DNA from: Streptomyces aureoverticillatus
GTDB lineage: Bacteria; Actinomycetota; Actinomycetes; Streptomycetales; Streptomycetaceae
Assembly: GCF_014649395.1 (NCBI RefSeq)
Contig: NZ_BMSY01000006.1
Coordinates: forward strand, 434,001 to 498,000
Direction of reading: 5' to 3'
DNA: 64,000 nucleotides
The stretch's first letter is position 1. Every line of letters starts with the position of its first letter. Shown here piece after piece: positions 9,207 to 18,323 of this stretch. The translations under genes and the position numbers were made by a program. The notes under the pieces were generated by a model that saw only the letters and a program-made list of their open reading frames with translations, did not search any database and was not told the origin of the DNA.

Positions 9207-10625
9207 CTACCTGGCCTCCAGAGCTGTCAGACGTACCCAGCGGTGGATGGCGTCTCGCTCTCCGAAGTGCAGCGTCCATGGTCGGCCGTCGACGGGAGCG
9301 GTTGCCTGACCTCCCAGGCTTATCTCCCGCCAGGGGCGCCCATCCTGGTGGTCGAGCCAGAGGCTGTTGCGCGAGAGGTTCAGTACGGTGGCGTCCTGAC
9401 CGTCGAGTCGCACTTGAGCAATCACGGTGTCGGGCTGGTCGGGGGCAGGAGACGCGTGACGTGCGGTGAGCACCGTTTCGGCGTCAGGGTGCAGCACGGT
9501 GAAATCCGGCAAAGGTACTTCGGATAGACGGACGTCGGGTATGTCGGCGCCGGTCTCCGATCGGCTTTCCGGCTCAGCACCCACCGGCCCGGTCAGTCCA
9601 TGGCGCAGCACCCAGGCACGGTCTCGGGGGCGTCGGCACAAGAGGCATGAGGCTGCAGCAGCGCGGTAGGTCCAGCGGCACTCCGGGCACCGAGCGGTTT
9701 GTGCCGCTGCCGAGTGCAGTGCTGCGGCCCACTGGGCGGCGGACGGGCGGACGAGGGGATCGGTCACAGCGTCGACGAAGCACTGGGAAGCCAGTTCCCA
9801 CAGCCGACTCGACAGCAGTTCTTGCCGAGGCGTGATGCCAACGGTGCACTCGTTGGTGCGGTCGGTGGGGTGATCGATCCATGGCAGGCGGAAGCGGTCT
9901 GCGTACTCCTGCTGGTATTCAGGATCGGAATCCAATACCTCGTCACCACGGAACGGATGGCTCGCTGTCAGAGTTTCGAAGACGAGTACACCAAGCGCAT
10001 GGGCGTCTGCCAGGGTGGTTGCGCCGCTGGAGCCCGCAACAATCTCCGGAGCCCCGTATCCCGGGGTGTGTACCGGAGCGGAATCGACTGAGGAGACGAG
10101 ACCGAGGTTGTCCACGTCGATGAGCCTGATCTCCTGCTGTTCAGGAGCGGCGGATACTAGGACGTTCGACGGAGACAGGTCTTGGTACACGATGGCTCGG
10201 GCATGCAGGCGGGCGATGGCGTCTGCGAGTTTGGCCAGCAGGCGCAGTCGGCGTTCCAGTCCGCCGGTACGCAGGTACCAGGCCGCTAAATCTTCCTCAT
10301 CGGAGACGCAGAGCGTGTCCAAAGGCACCATCTCGTCAGCGAGTTCCATGACGTAGCCAAGCTTGGGAGGGGCAAGCAAGGCCAGTACGCCGGCCAGCGG
10401 GACATCATCCAGCGGAAGCCGCTGGATACGCCGCAATCGAGCGTGTACGGCCTCGGCCGCTTCCTGAGTCGGAGCCGTGATCATCTTGACGGCGGTGCGT
10501 CCCCCTCGGGCCAGCCATACCTCGCCCTGACCGCCGGCTCCGATGGAATGAGAGAGCGACCAAAGTTGGTGATACTCGTCCTCGACTGGCCGCAGCAGAC
10601 CGCCGAGGTCCCAGCGCGATGTCAC
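9207..10625 (-). CDS. Serine/threonine protein kinase with zinc ribbon (TerY-P type)
   Basis: The chosen GTG start (10,625) gives 472 aa and is preceded by GAGAGGA; longer reading would overlap the vWA gene. The kinase domain (about 25-290) shows a Gly-rich loop GAGGQGEVW (29-37) and Lys47. The catalytic loop reads YQDLSPSN (147-154), with Tyr in place of the usual His. The metal site reads DVD (170-172) instead of DFG, and GAPE follows. Catalytic Asp and Asn are kept, so activity is plausible. Residues 313-330 form a CxxC-x10-CxxC zinc ribbon, and a beta-rich C-terminal domain follows. In TerY-P systems a vWA protein and a kinase with a zinc ribbon form a regulatory module; a PP2C phosphatase, often the third member, is absent here. 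Confidence 0.88.
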   Translation of the reverse strand: MTSRWDLGGLLRPVEDEYHQLWSLSHSIGAGGQGEVWLARGGRTAVKMITAPTQEAAEAVHARLRRIQRLPLDDVPLAGVLALLAPPKLGYVMELADEMVPLDTLCVSDEEDLAAWYLRTGGLERRLRLLAKLADAIARLHARAIVYQDLSPSNVLVSAAPEQQEIRLIDVDNLGLVSSVDSAPVHTPGYGAPEIVAGSSGATTLADAHALGVLVFETLTASHPFRGDEVLDSDPEYQQEYADRFRLPWIDHPTDRTNECTVGITPRQELLSSRLWELASQCFVDAVTDPLVRPSAAQWAAALHSAAAQTARCPECRWTYRAAAASCLLCRRPRDRAWVLRHGLTGPVGAEPESRSETGADIPDVRLSEVPLPDFTVLHPDAETVLTARHASPAPDQPDTVIAQVRLDGQDATVLNLSRNSLWLDHQDGRPWREISLGGQATAPVDGRPWTLHFGERDAIHRWVRLTALEAR

Positions 10626-10657
10626 CGGCTTTCCTCTCGCTGCGCGTTTCTGCTGGC

Positions 10658-11314
10658 TCAGGCGCCGAAGTCGGACAGGTCCTCGGGGTTCAACACTGGT
10701 GTCCGGTCTGGGCGGGTGCTCTGGGCGCGTTGAGTGACAGTGACCGTCACCCAACGGAAGTACTGCTGGATCCGACTGACATCCTGCGCCTCGAATACTC
10801 CGCTGGCCTCATCGCTGACGAATCGGCGCAGCACAGCCTTCGCCTGCTCCGTCATGCCGGGCCCGCCGATAGCGACCGCAAGTCGGGTGGCCTTTGAACC
10901 CTTTGGGGAGTCGAGCAAACGGTCGAGTGCTTCTTCCCAGTCGTCAGTGGGTTTCCCGTCGGATACGAGAATGAGAGTAGGGGAGAACGCACGGGGCGGG
11001 ACAGTTGCCTCGTCACGCAGCAGTTCGTCGGCGAGCGCGAGAGCGGCGCCCAGCGGGGTGCCGCCCCGGGCTTGCATGTCGGTCCACGAAGCTTTGGCTG
11101 CAGGAACCAGCTCCTGGTGCAGAACGGCGCCATCCTGGCTGAAGGCAATTACTCCGACGTGAATGACGCCCCGCCCAACGTCGGCCGTTGCGAAGTCGCT
11201 GAGCATGCGTCGGATGCACTCGTTGAGTACATCGATCTTCTCCTGAGGTTCCCCCATACTTCCGCTCACGTCCGCCAGCACAAGGACTGGTAGTGGACGT
11301 GCCTTCGCAGCCAT
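10658..11314 (-). CDS. TerY-like von Willebrand factor A domain protein
   Basis: First gene of the defence operon, 218 aa from the ATG at 11,314. The vWA fold is shown by the MIDAS motif DVSGSM near the N-terminus, a later GGTP and a distal SDGKP. The pattern LPV-x-V-L-x-D-x-SGSM at the very start is how TerY proteins begin, and the length fits (about 210 aa). TerY proteins bind metal through MIDAS and act with a linked kinase, probably as a scaffold or sensor. A GTG at 11,335 lies behind a better ribosome-binding site (GGGGGG) and would add 7 residues. The kinase gene starts 33 nt downstream. Confidence 0.85.
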   Translation of the reverse strand: MAAKARPLPVLVLADVSGSMGEPQEKIDVLNECIRRMLSDFATADVGRGVIHVGVIAFSQDGAVLHQELVPAAKASWTDMQARGGTPLGAALALADELLRDEATVPPRAFSPTLILVSDGKPTDDWEEALDRLLDSPKGSKATRLAVAIGGPGMTEQAKAVLRRFVSDEASGVFEAQDVSRIQQYFRWVTVTVTQRAQSTRPDRTPVLNPEDLSDFGA

Positions 11315-11411
11315 GAACCGCGGCGCGGTACCCACGACGCCCCCCAATGTTCTCGACCAAGGTGACCGCTCCAGACCGGCACCCCGGTCGCGGCCAGGCC
11401 GTTCTTGGCAC

Positions 11412-11454
11412 TGAGGCACACAAGGTACTACGAATCACGCCTGACGGTGCCTCA
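11412..11454. promoter_or_regulatory. Inverted repeat upstream of the TerY-like operon
   Basis: TGAGGCAC (11412-11419) and GTGCCTCA (11447-11454) are perfect 8-base inverted arms 27 bases apart. They lie about 80-140 bases upstream of the vWA start in a stretch with no gene, where the operon promoter must be. This could be an operator for a dimeric repressor or an unusual hairpin leader. No convincing -10/-35 pair was identified. Confidence 0.35.
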
Positions 11455-11753
11455 CACGGCAAGCTTGGTGAGCATAGCCAGTGTGCCCAGCGGGGCGATG
11501 CCGCCATGAACAACACGCATGCAATGGGCCTCTAGGGGGTCGGGCATGGTCAGCGCCTTGTATCCGCCGCCCGGGCGAAGGCTTCTTGTGCGCGGCTGTC
11601 CCCAGAAGGGCAGCCACGATGAGCGACACCTACGTACCGGAGCGTGAGCCGATCGACGCGATCTCAGTCATCCTGGTCACCGACTTCCTCAACAGTAACG
11701 GCGACTTCGAGCACCGGATCCCGCCGGTGAGCGTGACGGAGAAGGCCGAGGCC

Positions 11754-11879
11754 GTCAACGGCGTCTCCGACACCGAGGACACCCGGGATGCTTGTTCGCG
11801 TCGACGGTGACTGAACCTTCAGGTAGCCCTTGGAGTCCAACTCCACCGACTCCTTGAAGAGTTCGGTATGTGGATCCAA
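11754..11879 (-). pseudogene. Thioredoxin reductase fragment
   Basis: A 42-codon minus-strand stretch reads as the C-terminal NAD(P)/FAD region of a thioredoxin reductase: ELDSKGYLKV, then SPSTRTSIPGV, then GVGDAVD. In intact TrxB these blocks read VxxDxxGYI, STRTNVPGVFA and GDVxD, where they bind FAD. The flanking sequence does not continue the family on either side, and the region lies alone between two divergent defence operons. It is a decayed remnant, probably left by recombination at this locus. The gene-free stretch 11,336-11,993 otherwise holds only the inverted repeat and the promoter listed here. Confidence 0.7.
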
Positions 11880-11961
11880 GTTGCGCGGAGACGGGAGAGT
11901 GGTCCAGCCAAGGGCACGTACGTCCAGGTACATATGCGTAGGAGGGCGTATCTTCGCTGTA

Positions 11962-11991
11962 TTGCCGCACTCTCCAATGGGCGCCTATAGC
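11962..11991 (+). promoter_or_regulatory. Sigma-70-type promoter for the Avs-like gene (leaderless)
   Basis: TTGCCG (11962-11967), an 18-base spacer and TATAGC (11986-11991) form a plausible SigA/HrdB promoter. The predicted transcription start (about 11,998) falls within a few bases of the ATG at 12,000, which has no ribosome-binding site. The mRNA is therefore predicted to be leaderless, a common mode in Streptomyces. Confidence 0.55.
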
Positions 11992-11999
11992 CTGTGTGG

Positions 12000-14900
12000 A
12001 TGCCTGCCCTCCAACCGGCTCATCGCGGCTACGAGTACCAGGACCTGCTCTGCGCGATGCGGCTGGTCGACCTTACGCTCGGGACGCTGTCCGTCGTGCG
12101 GGTCGATGAGAAACTGGTGCCCGACGATCGATTCGACGACCTGACGGTAACGACGGCGAGCGGTCGGCACGAACGTACTCAGTTCAAGCACACGGATAGT
12201 GATGACAAGCAATTAACGTGCCAGACGTTTACCAACGATAGGCGAGGCCTTCGTCTGGACAGGCTTGTCGCAGCTGCTACTGCATACCGTGACGGCCCAG
12301 GCTCCGGAGTTGAGTGCCTGTTCCGCGTGATCCTCCGTGACGTGCGGCCGGTGGAGGAACGCCTCACAGAGGTCCTGGTGCCCGCCACTCCTGATCCTGG
12401 GCCATTCGTCGCGGGCATGCCCACGCTGCGCCTTCGTTTTGATGTCGATCGTCTGTGGCCGCTGATTCAAGGCGGTGGAACGGCTGCGCGCTCGCCATTC
12501 GATTTCTTGCGCTCCGGGCCGAGGGCGGTAGACCGGTCGGATCTCGTATGGCTGTGTGAACGACTGTTCGTCGAGGTGGAGGCTCCGAGCTCAAGCGGAA
12601 GCCTGGTGGCACCCGATGCCGCAGAGCAGACCCTGCTGACGAGAGTGCGTGCTGAGGTCGGTGCGGGTTCTTACCCGAACGCCGGCAGATCCGCCGCGGA
12701 CGTCGCGGAGGCATTTACAGGCTACGCGCGGCAGGCTCGTCAGGGCCGCGTGGCGCCTTCCACTGCGGAACTGCTGCGCCGTGCGAAACTCCGACAGGAC
12801 TTCGGTGCAGTCGACCGGGTTGACCCGGTCAACCATGCGATCGAGGTGGGACGTCCCTCGACCCTGGCGCAGATCGAAGACGCCGCCGGTCAGGCAGCCC
12901 AGCATGGTGTGCCGTTGTTGCTGACCGGGCCCCCGGGACAGGGAAAGTCGTGGTTGAGTGCCCAGCTGATCAAGACGCTGGAGGCATCCGGCTGGCTCGT
13001 GGCGGAACATTTCTGCTATCTGAACGACACGACCGATCAGCGTGATGAACGGGTCAATGCGGAGTGTGTTTTCGGTAGTCTCCTTGGGCGACTAGCTGAC
13101 CTGGACGGGGCGTTGGTCTCGGACTTGAGGCCCAGGTTCGCAGCGGATGAAGCCGCGCTGATCGGTATTGTCGCGCAAGCTGTTCTTTCCCGTCCGGACC
13201 GGCCAGTGGCGTTGATCGTCGACGGCCTCGACCATGTCGCGCGCGTCGCTCCGGCGCGCCCAGGGGCCGATCCATCCGCAGCGCTAGCGGCAGACCTTGC
13301 TGCGATGGAGCTGCCAACCGGGTGCGTCTTGATCGTGCTGAGCCAGCCGGGCGTTCACCTCGACCCCCTGCGGAAAAGCGAGGCAAAGGAACTATCAATC
13401 CCCGGCTTGAGCGATCCAGAACTGCACGAACTCGTCGGCCGCTTCGGACTGCTCGAAGCCGCGGGGGCGTCCGAGGAATTGACCGACGAGATGGCAAATG
13501 GTGACTTCATTGCAGCCCTGAGAGACCGATCTCGGCGTAATGCACTGTATGCGACGTACCTCTGTCGCGAAGTGCTACGGCGCCCCGCAGGCCAGGCAGA
13601 TCTCGTCGGCTTGTTGCGTTCTCTACCTGAGTTTGACGGCACACTGGAGAACTACTACGCCCATCTCATGGTGAGGTTGGGGCTTGGCTCCGTCGTTGCT
13701 GAGGTTGTGGGTCTGCTCGATTTTCCGGTCACCAGGACTGAACTGGCTGAGATGAGGCCGGACCTGGCCCATTGGCTCGACGAGGCACTTGCGACACTCG
13801 CCCCTGTACTAGCGGAACGGGCCACGCAGGGCGGCTTGCGTGTCTACCACGAATCCTTCGCACGCTTTCTGCGGCGTCGAATGGATCAGCAGCCGGGCGC
13901 GCTGGCCGCGAATCTGAGCTTCATCATCGACTGGCTCCTAAAACGAGGTTTCTTCCGTGATGAGAGAGCATTTCGGCATCTGCTGCCAGCTCTCGCGGCG
14001 GCCGGTCGGCACCGAGAGGCACTCGACCTGGTAAACGTCAATTTCGCCGCAGATGCTGTCACCGCAGGGCATCCGGCCTCTGCCATTTCCGTCAACCTCG
14101 CTCTTGCCAGTGGCAGCGCCGCGCACCTCCGTGATGTGCCGGCGCTGGCGAGATGTGTGGAGCTGGCCCGCGCAGCCGAGTCATTCGAGTACGAGCGCTT
14201 GGACTCCGTCCTGCTCGAACATGTGGACGTGCCACTGAAGTTGCTTGGGGAGCAGCAATTTGTCAGCCGTCTCCTGTTTGACGGTAAGCCGTCCCTGCCA
14301 GCGAGGGCGGGATTGCAGCTTTGCGGCGCCCTAGACATGGCCGGTGTAGTGCCACCGTGGCCGGAATATATCGCCGCGTATGCGGCCTGGGAGAGTAGCG
14401 ATAACACATCCTACGGACCCGAATCTGACATGGCTGTCGGGCTAGCCTGGCTGCGTGGCCAACTCCGGTGGTTCACAGGTGATTTGAGCGATGATGATGG
14501 ACGCGCCAGGATTGCCGAATACCTCAATGACAGCGATTTGCCGGTTGGCGAAATCATTCCGATTGTCGCAGACGTATTCGGTATCGAGGAGACCTCACAC
14601 CTGATCGATCTGCTCAATGTCCCCGGACACGCGGCTCTCGCTCTGGCCGAAGTCGCCAATTTGGATTCGGGGTCGGTGGAAGACGGCCTCATTGCACAAC
14701 TTGTGGACAGCGCCTCGCGTCAGTACCCGCTCGGTCGCGCCCACCGACTCATCGCGCTTGGTGCCGAAGCGCAAAGCCTGGGGCCATCCAAGAACGCTGA
14801 CTTGAGAGTCCAACTGATCAAAGCAACCAGCTCTGTGACCAGCGATCAGGCGGTACACATTGACGACGCGGTGCCTATGTGGCTGGACCTGTGCGTTCTT

Positions 14901-17900
14901 GCGGCTCATCGAGATGGTGCGATCCTCGCGACGGTCGAGGGCATGCTGGCCGGTGAGGGGTGGTATCGGTGCTGGCTTCGATTCACGCTGGCGCTGGCTC
15001 AGGCGGAAGCAGCCCCAGCCAGCGAGTGTGCCAGCCAGGCGCTTGGAGCGCTCGACCTGCTCACCGGCGACCTACGCCCCTTCAAAGGCACACCTCGGGC
15101 ATGCGACCTGTATCCGATCCATCCCCAGATCGTCGAGACCCTGCGTCGCGTGGTCGCCCTGCTCGGTGACGATCAGTGGCCAACGGCACTTTCGATTCTC
15201 GCGAATGTTGCCGATGGTCTGGGGCTGTCCTTGCGAGGTATGGATGCTGGCCCTCTGACCCAGGATGCCCTGCTCGCCATCGCGATTCATGAGACCACCG
15301 CACCGGCACGCAGGCCAGCCACCCAGGCGCTCGTTGACAAGGCGCTGGCAGAAGGAGGGCGAGGTCGGTACTACTCGGCATCGGCTGAATACCGGCTCAA
15401 GGCTGCGCGCCTGGCCATTGCCTTCGGGGATTTCGACGAGGCGCAAGAGCACTGGCATGTGGCTTGCCGACTGATGACCGCATACGGCTGGCGAAAAGAC
15501 GCGACCGTCTACGACATTCTCGACCCCTTGTCAGACCTAGTTTTCGCGGATCGAAACCGCGCCCGCGTCCGTCTGGCGCGAGCACAGGCGACCTGCGAGC
15601 GAGTGGCCCTTCACACGGATGGCAGAGGAACCCGGAGGGCTTGGGCTCAATGGTGGACTGTCCTGGCTAAGGCCGATCCTGCTGCCCTGGTGGATCTCAC
15701 CGTGCCGGCGCTTCTACGTCGATGTGGCAAGGCCTACGACCTCTACAACGAGGCTATCGAGGACGTGTGGCGGGTCTGGCAACACACAGCCACCCCGATC
15801 GTCGCGGCCCTACTCCGCCTAGCGCTGCCCGCTGCCCTGTATGACGAAGACGTCGACCTGGTCAAACGTGTGGCGGCGCTGGCTGACGGGTCAGGGGCAG
15901 ATCTGCCCGGCAAACTGCTGAATCTTCTGCTGGCCCGCGCCGACGAGCGCAGTCTGAAGGATTCGGACACCGACGATGAGGAGTCTTACCAGACTGCAAA
16001 TCGCATCGAAGTGCTCAACACGATTGCGGCACAGGTGAACGCACCGCAGGTTGCCATCGGTCCGGTCCTTCCGCCGCGTGGAGCCTCAAGGCAGTCACCA
16101 CAACCACCCAAGTTCAACAACTGGGTTCGTACTTCGTTGCCCGAGGGTCCAGCAGGTATTGCCCGCGCGGTCAGGGTTTGGCGACGACGGTCCCACGAGA
16201 GTGCGGATTCTGCCTGGGACGTGGACCGCTTTGCCAACGCCATTGGCTACCGTCTCGTGGAGGTCGCCGACGCAGGTGACGAACCGGGTGCCGTCGTGGC
16301 CCTCCACGCTCTCGCGACTTCACCAGGCCTCATGGAGAGTGACGGCCTACTCGCGTCTGTAGGGCATGGACTCGAACGGCTCGGTTACCCTCGCCTTGCT
16401 GCAGTGGCGCTCACCCTGGCCTGGACACATGCCCGCGGTCAGGGCGGCTGGATGAATTTCGGCGGGCAGACCGAGCTCGACTCCCTTCATCGTGCGACCA
16501 ACTTGGCTCCAGACACAGCGCTTGCGACTGTCACCTCCGAAGTCGCCAGAGTGGTCGCTGGCGGGCATGGCACCACATACGGAGTGACTCAAGCCCTTAT
16601 CTTCGCCCTCACCGACGGGGCCCTTGTCGCAGGACCCGCGCCGCTCGACACTGCCTTTGCTGCTTGGGACCAGGCACACGCAGTGATCGCGGCTAGGACA
16701 CCCCGCATGGCAGACGACGACGACCCCGGTGACCCATACACGCCCGAGGCAGTTGGGCCGGACAGCGAGGCGCCTGCTGACATCGACCTTGTTTTCGCCA
16801 AGGCAATCATTGGAGCGCTCGCCCATCCCGGTCAGGAGAGTCGCCGCCGCGCGCTCCTAGGCTTCACGATCCTCCTCGACATTGAACTAGATGTGGCTGC
16901 GGCCGCTCTGGGCGCGACCCTGCCTAGCCTGACGGAGCCTGCTGTCCTTTCTTGGCTGCTCACGATTGTTGACGACGCAGGCGAACCCGCGCGTCGTGCC
17001 ATCGCACGCGCCTGCCACGACACCCTCGACACCTTGGCCCGCGGTCCTCACCTGACCGTACGAGCCTTGGCGGCTCAATTGCTGGGAGAGCAGGCTCCGG
17101 AACTGCCGATGACCACACCAGACAATTCGCTGCTTCACGGAGGTGACGAGCTTTGGCTGCCCGATTTTGAGGAGATCCCGGCCAGTGACGCAGCTCGGAT
17201 GGTCGCGATGCTGGCCGGAGAACGACTTAGTGCTGCTGAGCCAATGCTTCCGCTCCTCGGACAAGCCGTCACGGCACGCTTTGAGCGTGCCTTGGCTGAA
17301 CCTGGTGCCGCCGAGGCCATCGATCATGAGCATCAGGAGCTCTCCGACAGGATGCACAGGCGCTGGGCCGATGCCTTCACCGGGAGGCCGAGCCTGCTCG
17401 AAGACATACTCCAGCAAACAGCGGCAGGTGGGCGTGCGAGCCTGGTTGCCTCTGGTGTGCCGCCTACAGATCCCGCCGAATGGGAATACGCTCTCGCCCG
17501 CCTTCTGGTTAACGACCCCGCACTGCCACTAGCGATCGAGGCCACGCGCCACCCCCGGATCAATGTGCCGCCGCCCCCAGGGCCAGGTGATCCGGCCTGG
17601 TCCCAAATGCAGCCCGAGTGGCAACCCCGACCGGCCCAGAGAGACAGGGCTGACCTCCTCATCACATCACTCATTGCACCGCTGGCAGGTTGCACCGTCC
17701 TAGAGACAGGTCGGTTCCAGGGTTGGCGGATCATTGCTGTGTCAGAGGAACACACCTTCGATGCACCAGGCTCGGCGCGTCATCCGCTGCGGGTTGCCAG
17801 TCGAGCCCAGGCCGTGGAGTTGCGACTGCCTGACGACCAGGCGGGCCTTGGCAGCCAGCCTTTCGCCGTCGGCCACGTTTCCGACTGGTTCCATGCGGCA

Positions 17901-18323
17901 CCACCTCAGCCCGCTGCTCAGGTCCCTCGCAGCAGTGGACCGCTCATTGCAATTGACGTGGAGGGCGTCGGCAATGGTCTCGACGATGCTCGCCTCGGAT
18001 TGGGCGTCCACCAGCCACTGCTCGCCCCGACCTCACTTCTCAGGTCGGCCCTGGGAGTACGCGCTGACGAGCGTTTCGTCCTCCACGATGACCGCGGACC
18101 TGCCCTCGCTTTGATCACCTGGCGTAGCCACTACGAGACCGGCGCGTACCACTTGCCGTGGCCTCGCCGGCTCGGCTCAGCCCTCGCGGTGAGCCCGTCG
18201 GCATTCGACCGGCTTCTGAGCTGGGGGGAGGGGCGCCTGTCAATGCGCGAGGTCATTGAAGGAAGCCCCACGTTTGCCGAAGGCGTCTCGCAGCGTAGGG
18301 GCGAGGGTGCGTCAGGGGAGTGA
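12000..18323 (+). CDS. Avs-like STAND NTPase with N-terminal nuclease-like domain
   Basis: A very large protein (2,107 aa from ATG 12,000; a GTG at 11,994 adds two residues). The N-terminus carries GYEYQ (10-14), FDD (45-47) and QFK (61-63), the order seen in Cap4/DUF4297-type PD-(D/E)XK nuclease domains. A STAND/AAA ATPase follows with Walker A GPPGQGKS (310-317) and Walker B VALIVDGLD (404-412). The remaining ~1,400 residues are alpha-helical, as in the repeat sensor arrays of antiviral STAND (Avs) proteins. Such proteins bind a phage protein through the C-terminal repeats, oligomerise and activate the N-terminal nuclease. It stands between two other defence operons. No subfamily (Avs1-4) can be assigned by eye. 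Confidence 0.8.
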   Translation: MPALQPAHRGYEYQDLLCAMRLVDLTLGTLSVVRVDEKLVPDDRFDDLTVTTASGRHERTQFKHTDSDDKQLTCQTFTNDRRGLRLDRLVAAATAYRDGPGSGVECLFRVILRDVRPVEERLTEVLVPATPDPGPFVAGMPTLRLRFDVDRLWPLIQGGGTAARSPFDFLRSGPRAVDRSDLVWLCERLFVEVEAPSSSGSLVAPDAAEQTLLTRVRAEVGAGSYPNAGRSAADVAEAFTGYARQARQGRVAPSTAELLRRAKLRQDFGAVDRVDPVNHAIEVGRPSTLAQIEDAAGQAAQHGVPLLLTGPPGQGKSWLSAQLIKTLEASGWLVAEHFCYLNDTTDQRDERVNAECVFGSLLGRLADLDGALVSDLRPRFAADEAALIGIVAQAVLSRPDRPVALIVDGLDHVARVAPARPGADPSAALAADLAAMELPTGCVLIVLSQPGVHLDPLRKSEAKELSIPGLSDPELHELVGRFGLLEAAGASEELTDEMANGDFIAALRDRSRRNALYATYLCREVLRRPAGQADLVGLLRSLPEFDGTLENYYAHLMVRLGLGSVVAEVVGLLDFPVTRTELAEMRPDLAHWLDEALATLAPVLAERATQGGLRVYHESFARFLRRRMDQQPGALAANLSFIIDWLLKRGFFRDERAFRHLLPALAAAGRHREALDLVNVNFAADAVTAGHPASAISVNLALASGSAAHLRDVPALARCVELARAAESFEYERLDSVLLEHVDVPLKLLGEQQFVSRLLFDGKPSLPARAGLQLCGALDMAGVVPPWPEYIAAYAAWESSDNTSYGPESDMAVGLAWLRGQLRWFTGDLSDDDGRARIAEYLNDSDLPVGEIIPIVADVFGIEETSHLIDLLNVPGHAALALAEVANLDSGSVEDGLIAQLVDSASRQYPLGRAHRLIALGAEAQSLGPSKNADLRVQLIKATSSVTSDQAVHIDDAVPMWLDLCVLAAHRDGAILATVEGMLAGEGWYRCWLRFTLALAQAEAAPASECASQALGALDLLTGDLRPFKGTPRACDLYPIHPQIVETLRRVVALLGDDQWPTALSILANVADGLGLSLRGMDAGPLTQDALLAIAIHETTAPARRPATQALVDKALAEGGRGRYYSASAEYRLKAARLAIAFGDFDEAQEHWHVACRLMTAYGWRKDATVYDILDPLSDLVFADRNRARVRLARAQATCERVALHTDGRGTRRAWAQWWTVLAKADPAALVDLTVPALLRRCGKAYDLYNEAIEDVWRVWQHTATPIVAALLRLALPAALYDEDVDLVKRVAALADGSGADLPGKLLNLLLARADERSLKDSDTDDEESYQTANRIEVLNTIAAQVNAPQVAIGPVLPPRGASRQSPQPPKFNNWVRTSLPEGPAGIARAVRVWRRRSHESADSAWDVDRFANAIGYRLVEVADAGDEPGAVVALHALATSPGLMESDGLLASVGHGLERLGYPRLAAVALTLAWTHARGQGGWMNFGGQTELDSLHRATNLAPDTALATVTSEVARVVAGGHGTTYGVTQALIFALTDGALVAGPAPLDTAFAAWDQAHAVIAARTPRMADDDDPGDPYTPEAVGPDSEAPADIDLVFAKAIIGALAHPGQESRRRALLGFTILLDIELDVAAAALGATLPSLTEPAVLSWLLTIVDDAGEPARRAIARACHDTLDTLARGPHLTVRALAAQLLGEQAPELPMTTPDNSLLHGGDELWLPDFEEIPASDAARMVAMLAGERLSAAEPMLPLLGQAVTARFERALAEPGAAEAIDHEHQELSDRMHRRWADAFTGRPSLLEDILQQTAAGGRASLVASGVPPTDPAEWEYALARLLVNDPALPLAIEATRHPRINVPPPPGPGDPAWSQMQPEWQPRPAQRDRADLLITSLIAPLAGCTVLETGRFQGWRIIAVSEEHTFDAPGSARHPLRVASRAQAVELRLPDDQAGLGSQPFAVGHVSDWFHAAPPQPAAQVPRSSGPLIAIDVEGVGNGLDDARLGLGVHQPLLAPTSLLRSALGVRADERFVLHDDRGPALALITWRSHYETGAYHLPWPRRLGSALAVSPSAFDRLLSWGEGRLSMREVIEGSPTFAEGVSQRRGEGASGE

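Noticed and set aside
11619..11810. Plus-strand ORF (MSDTYVPERE start) antisense to the TrxB fragment
   Set aside because: The opposite strand has recognisable TrxB similarity, while this frame has none; taken as a shadow.
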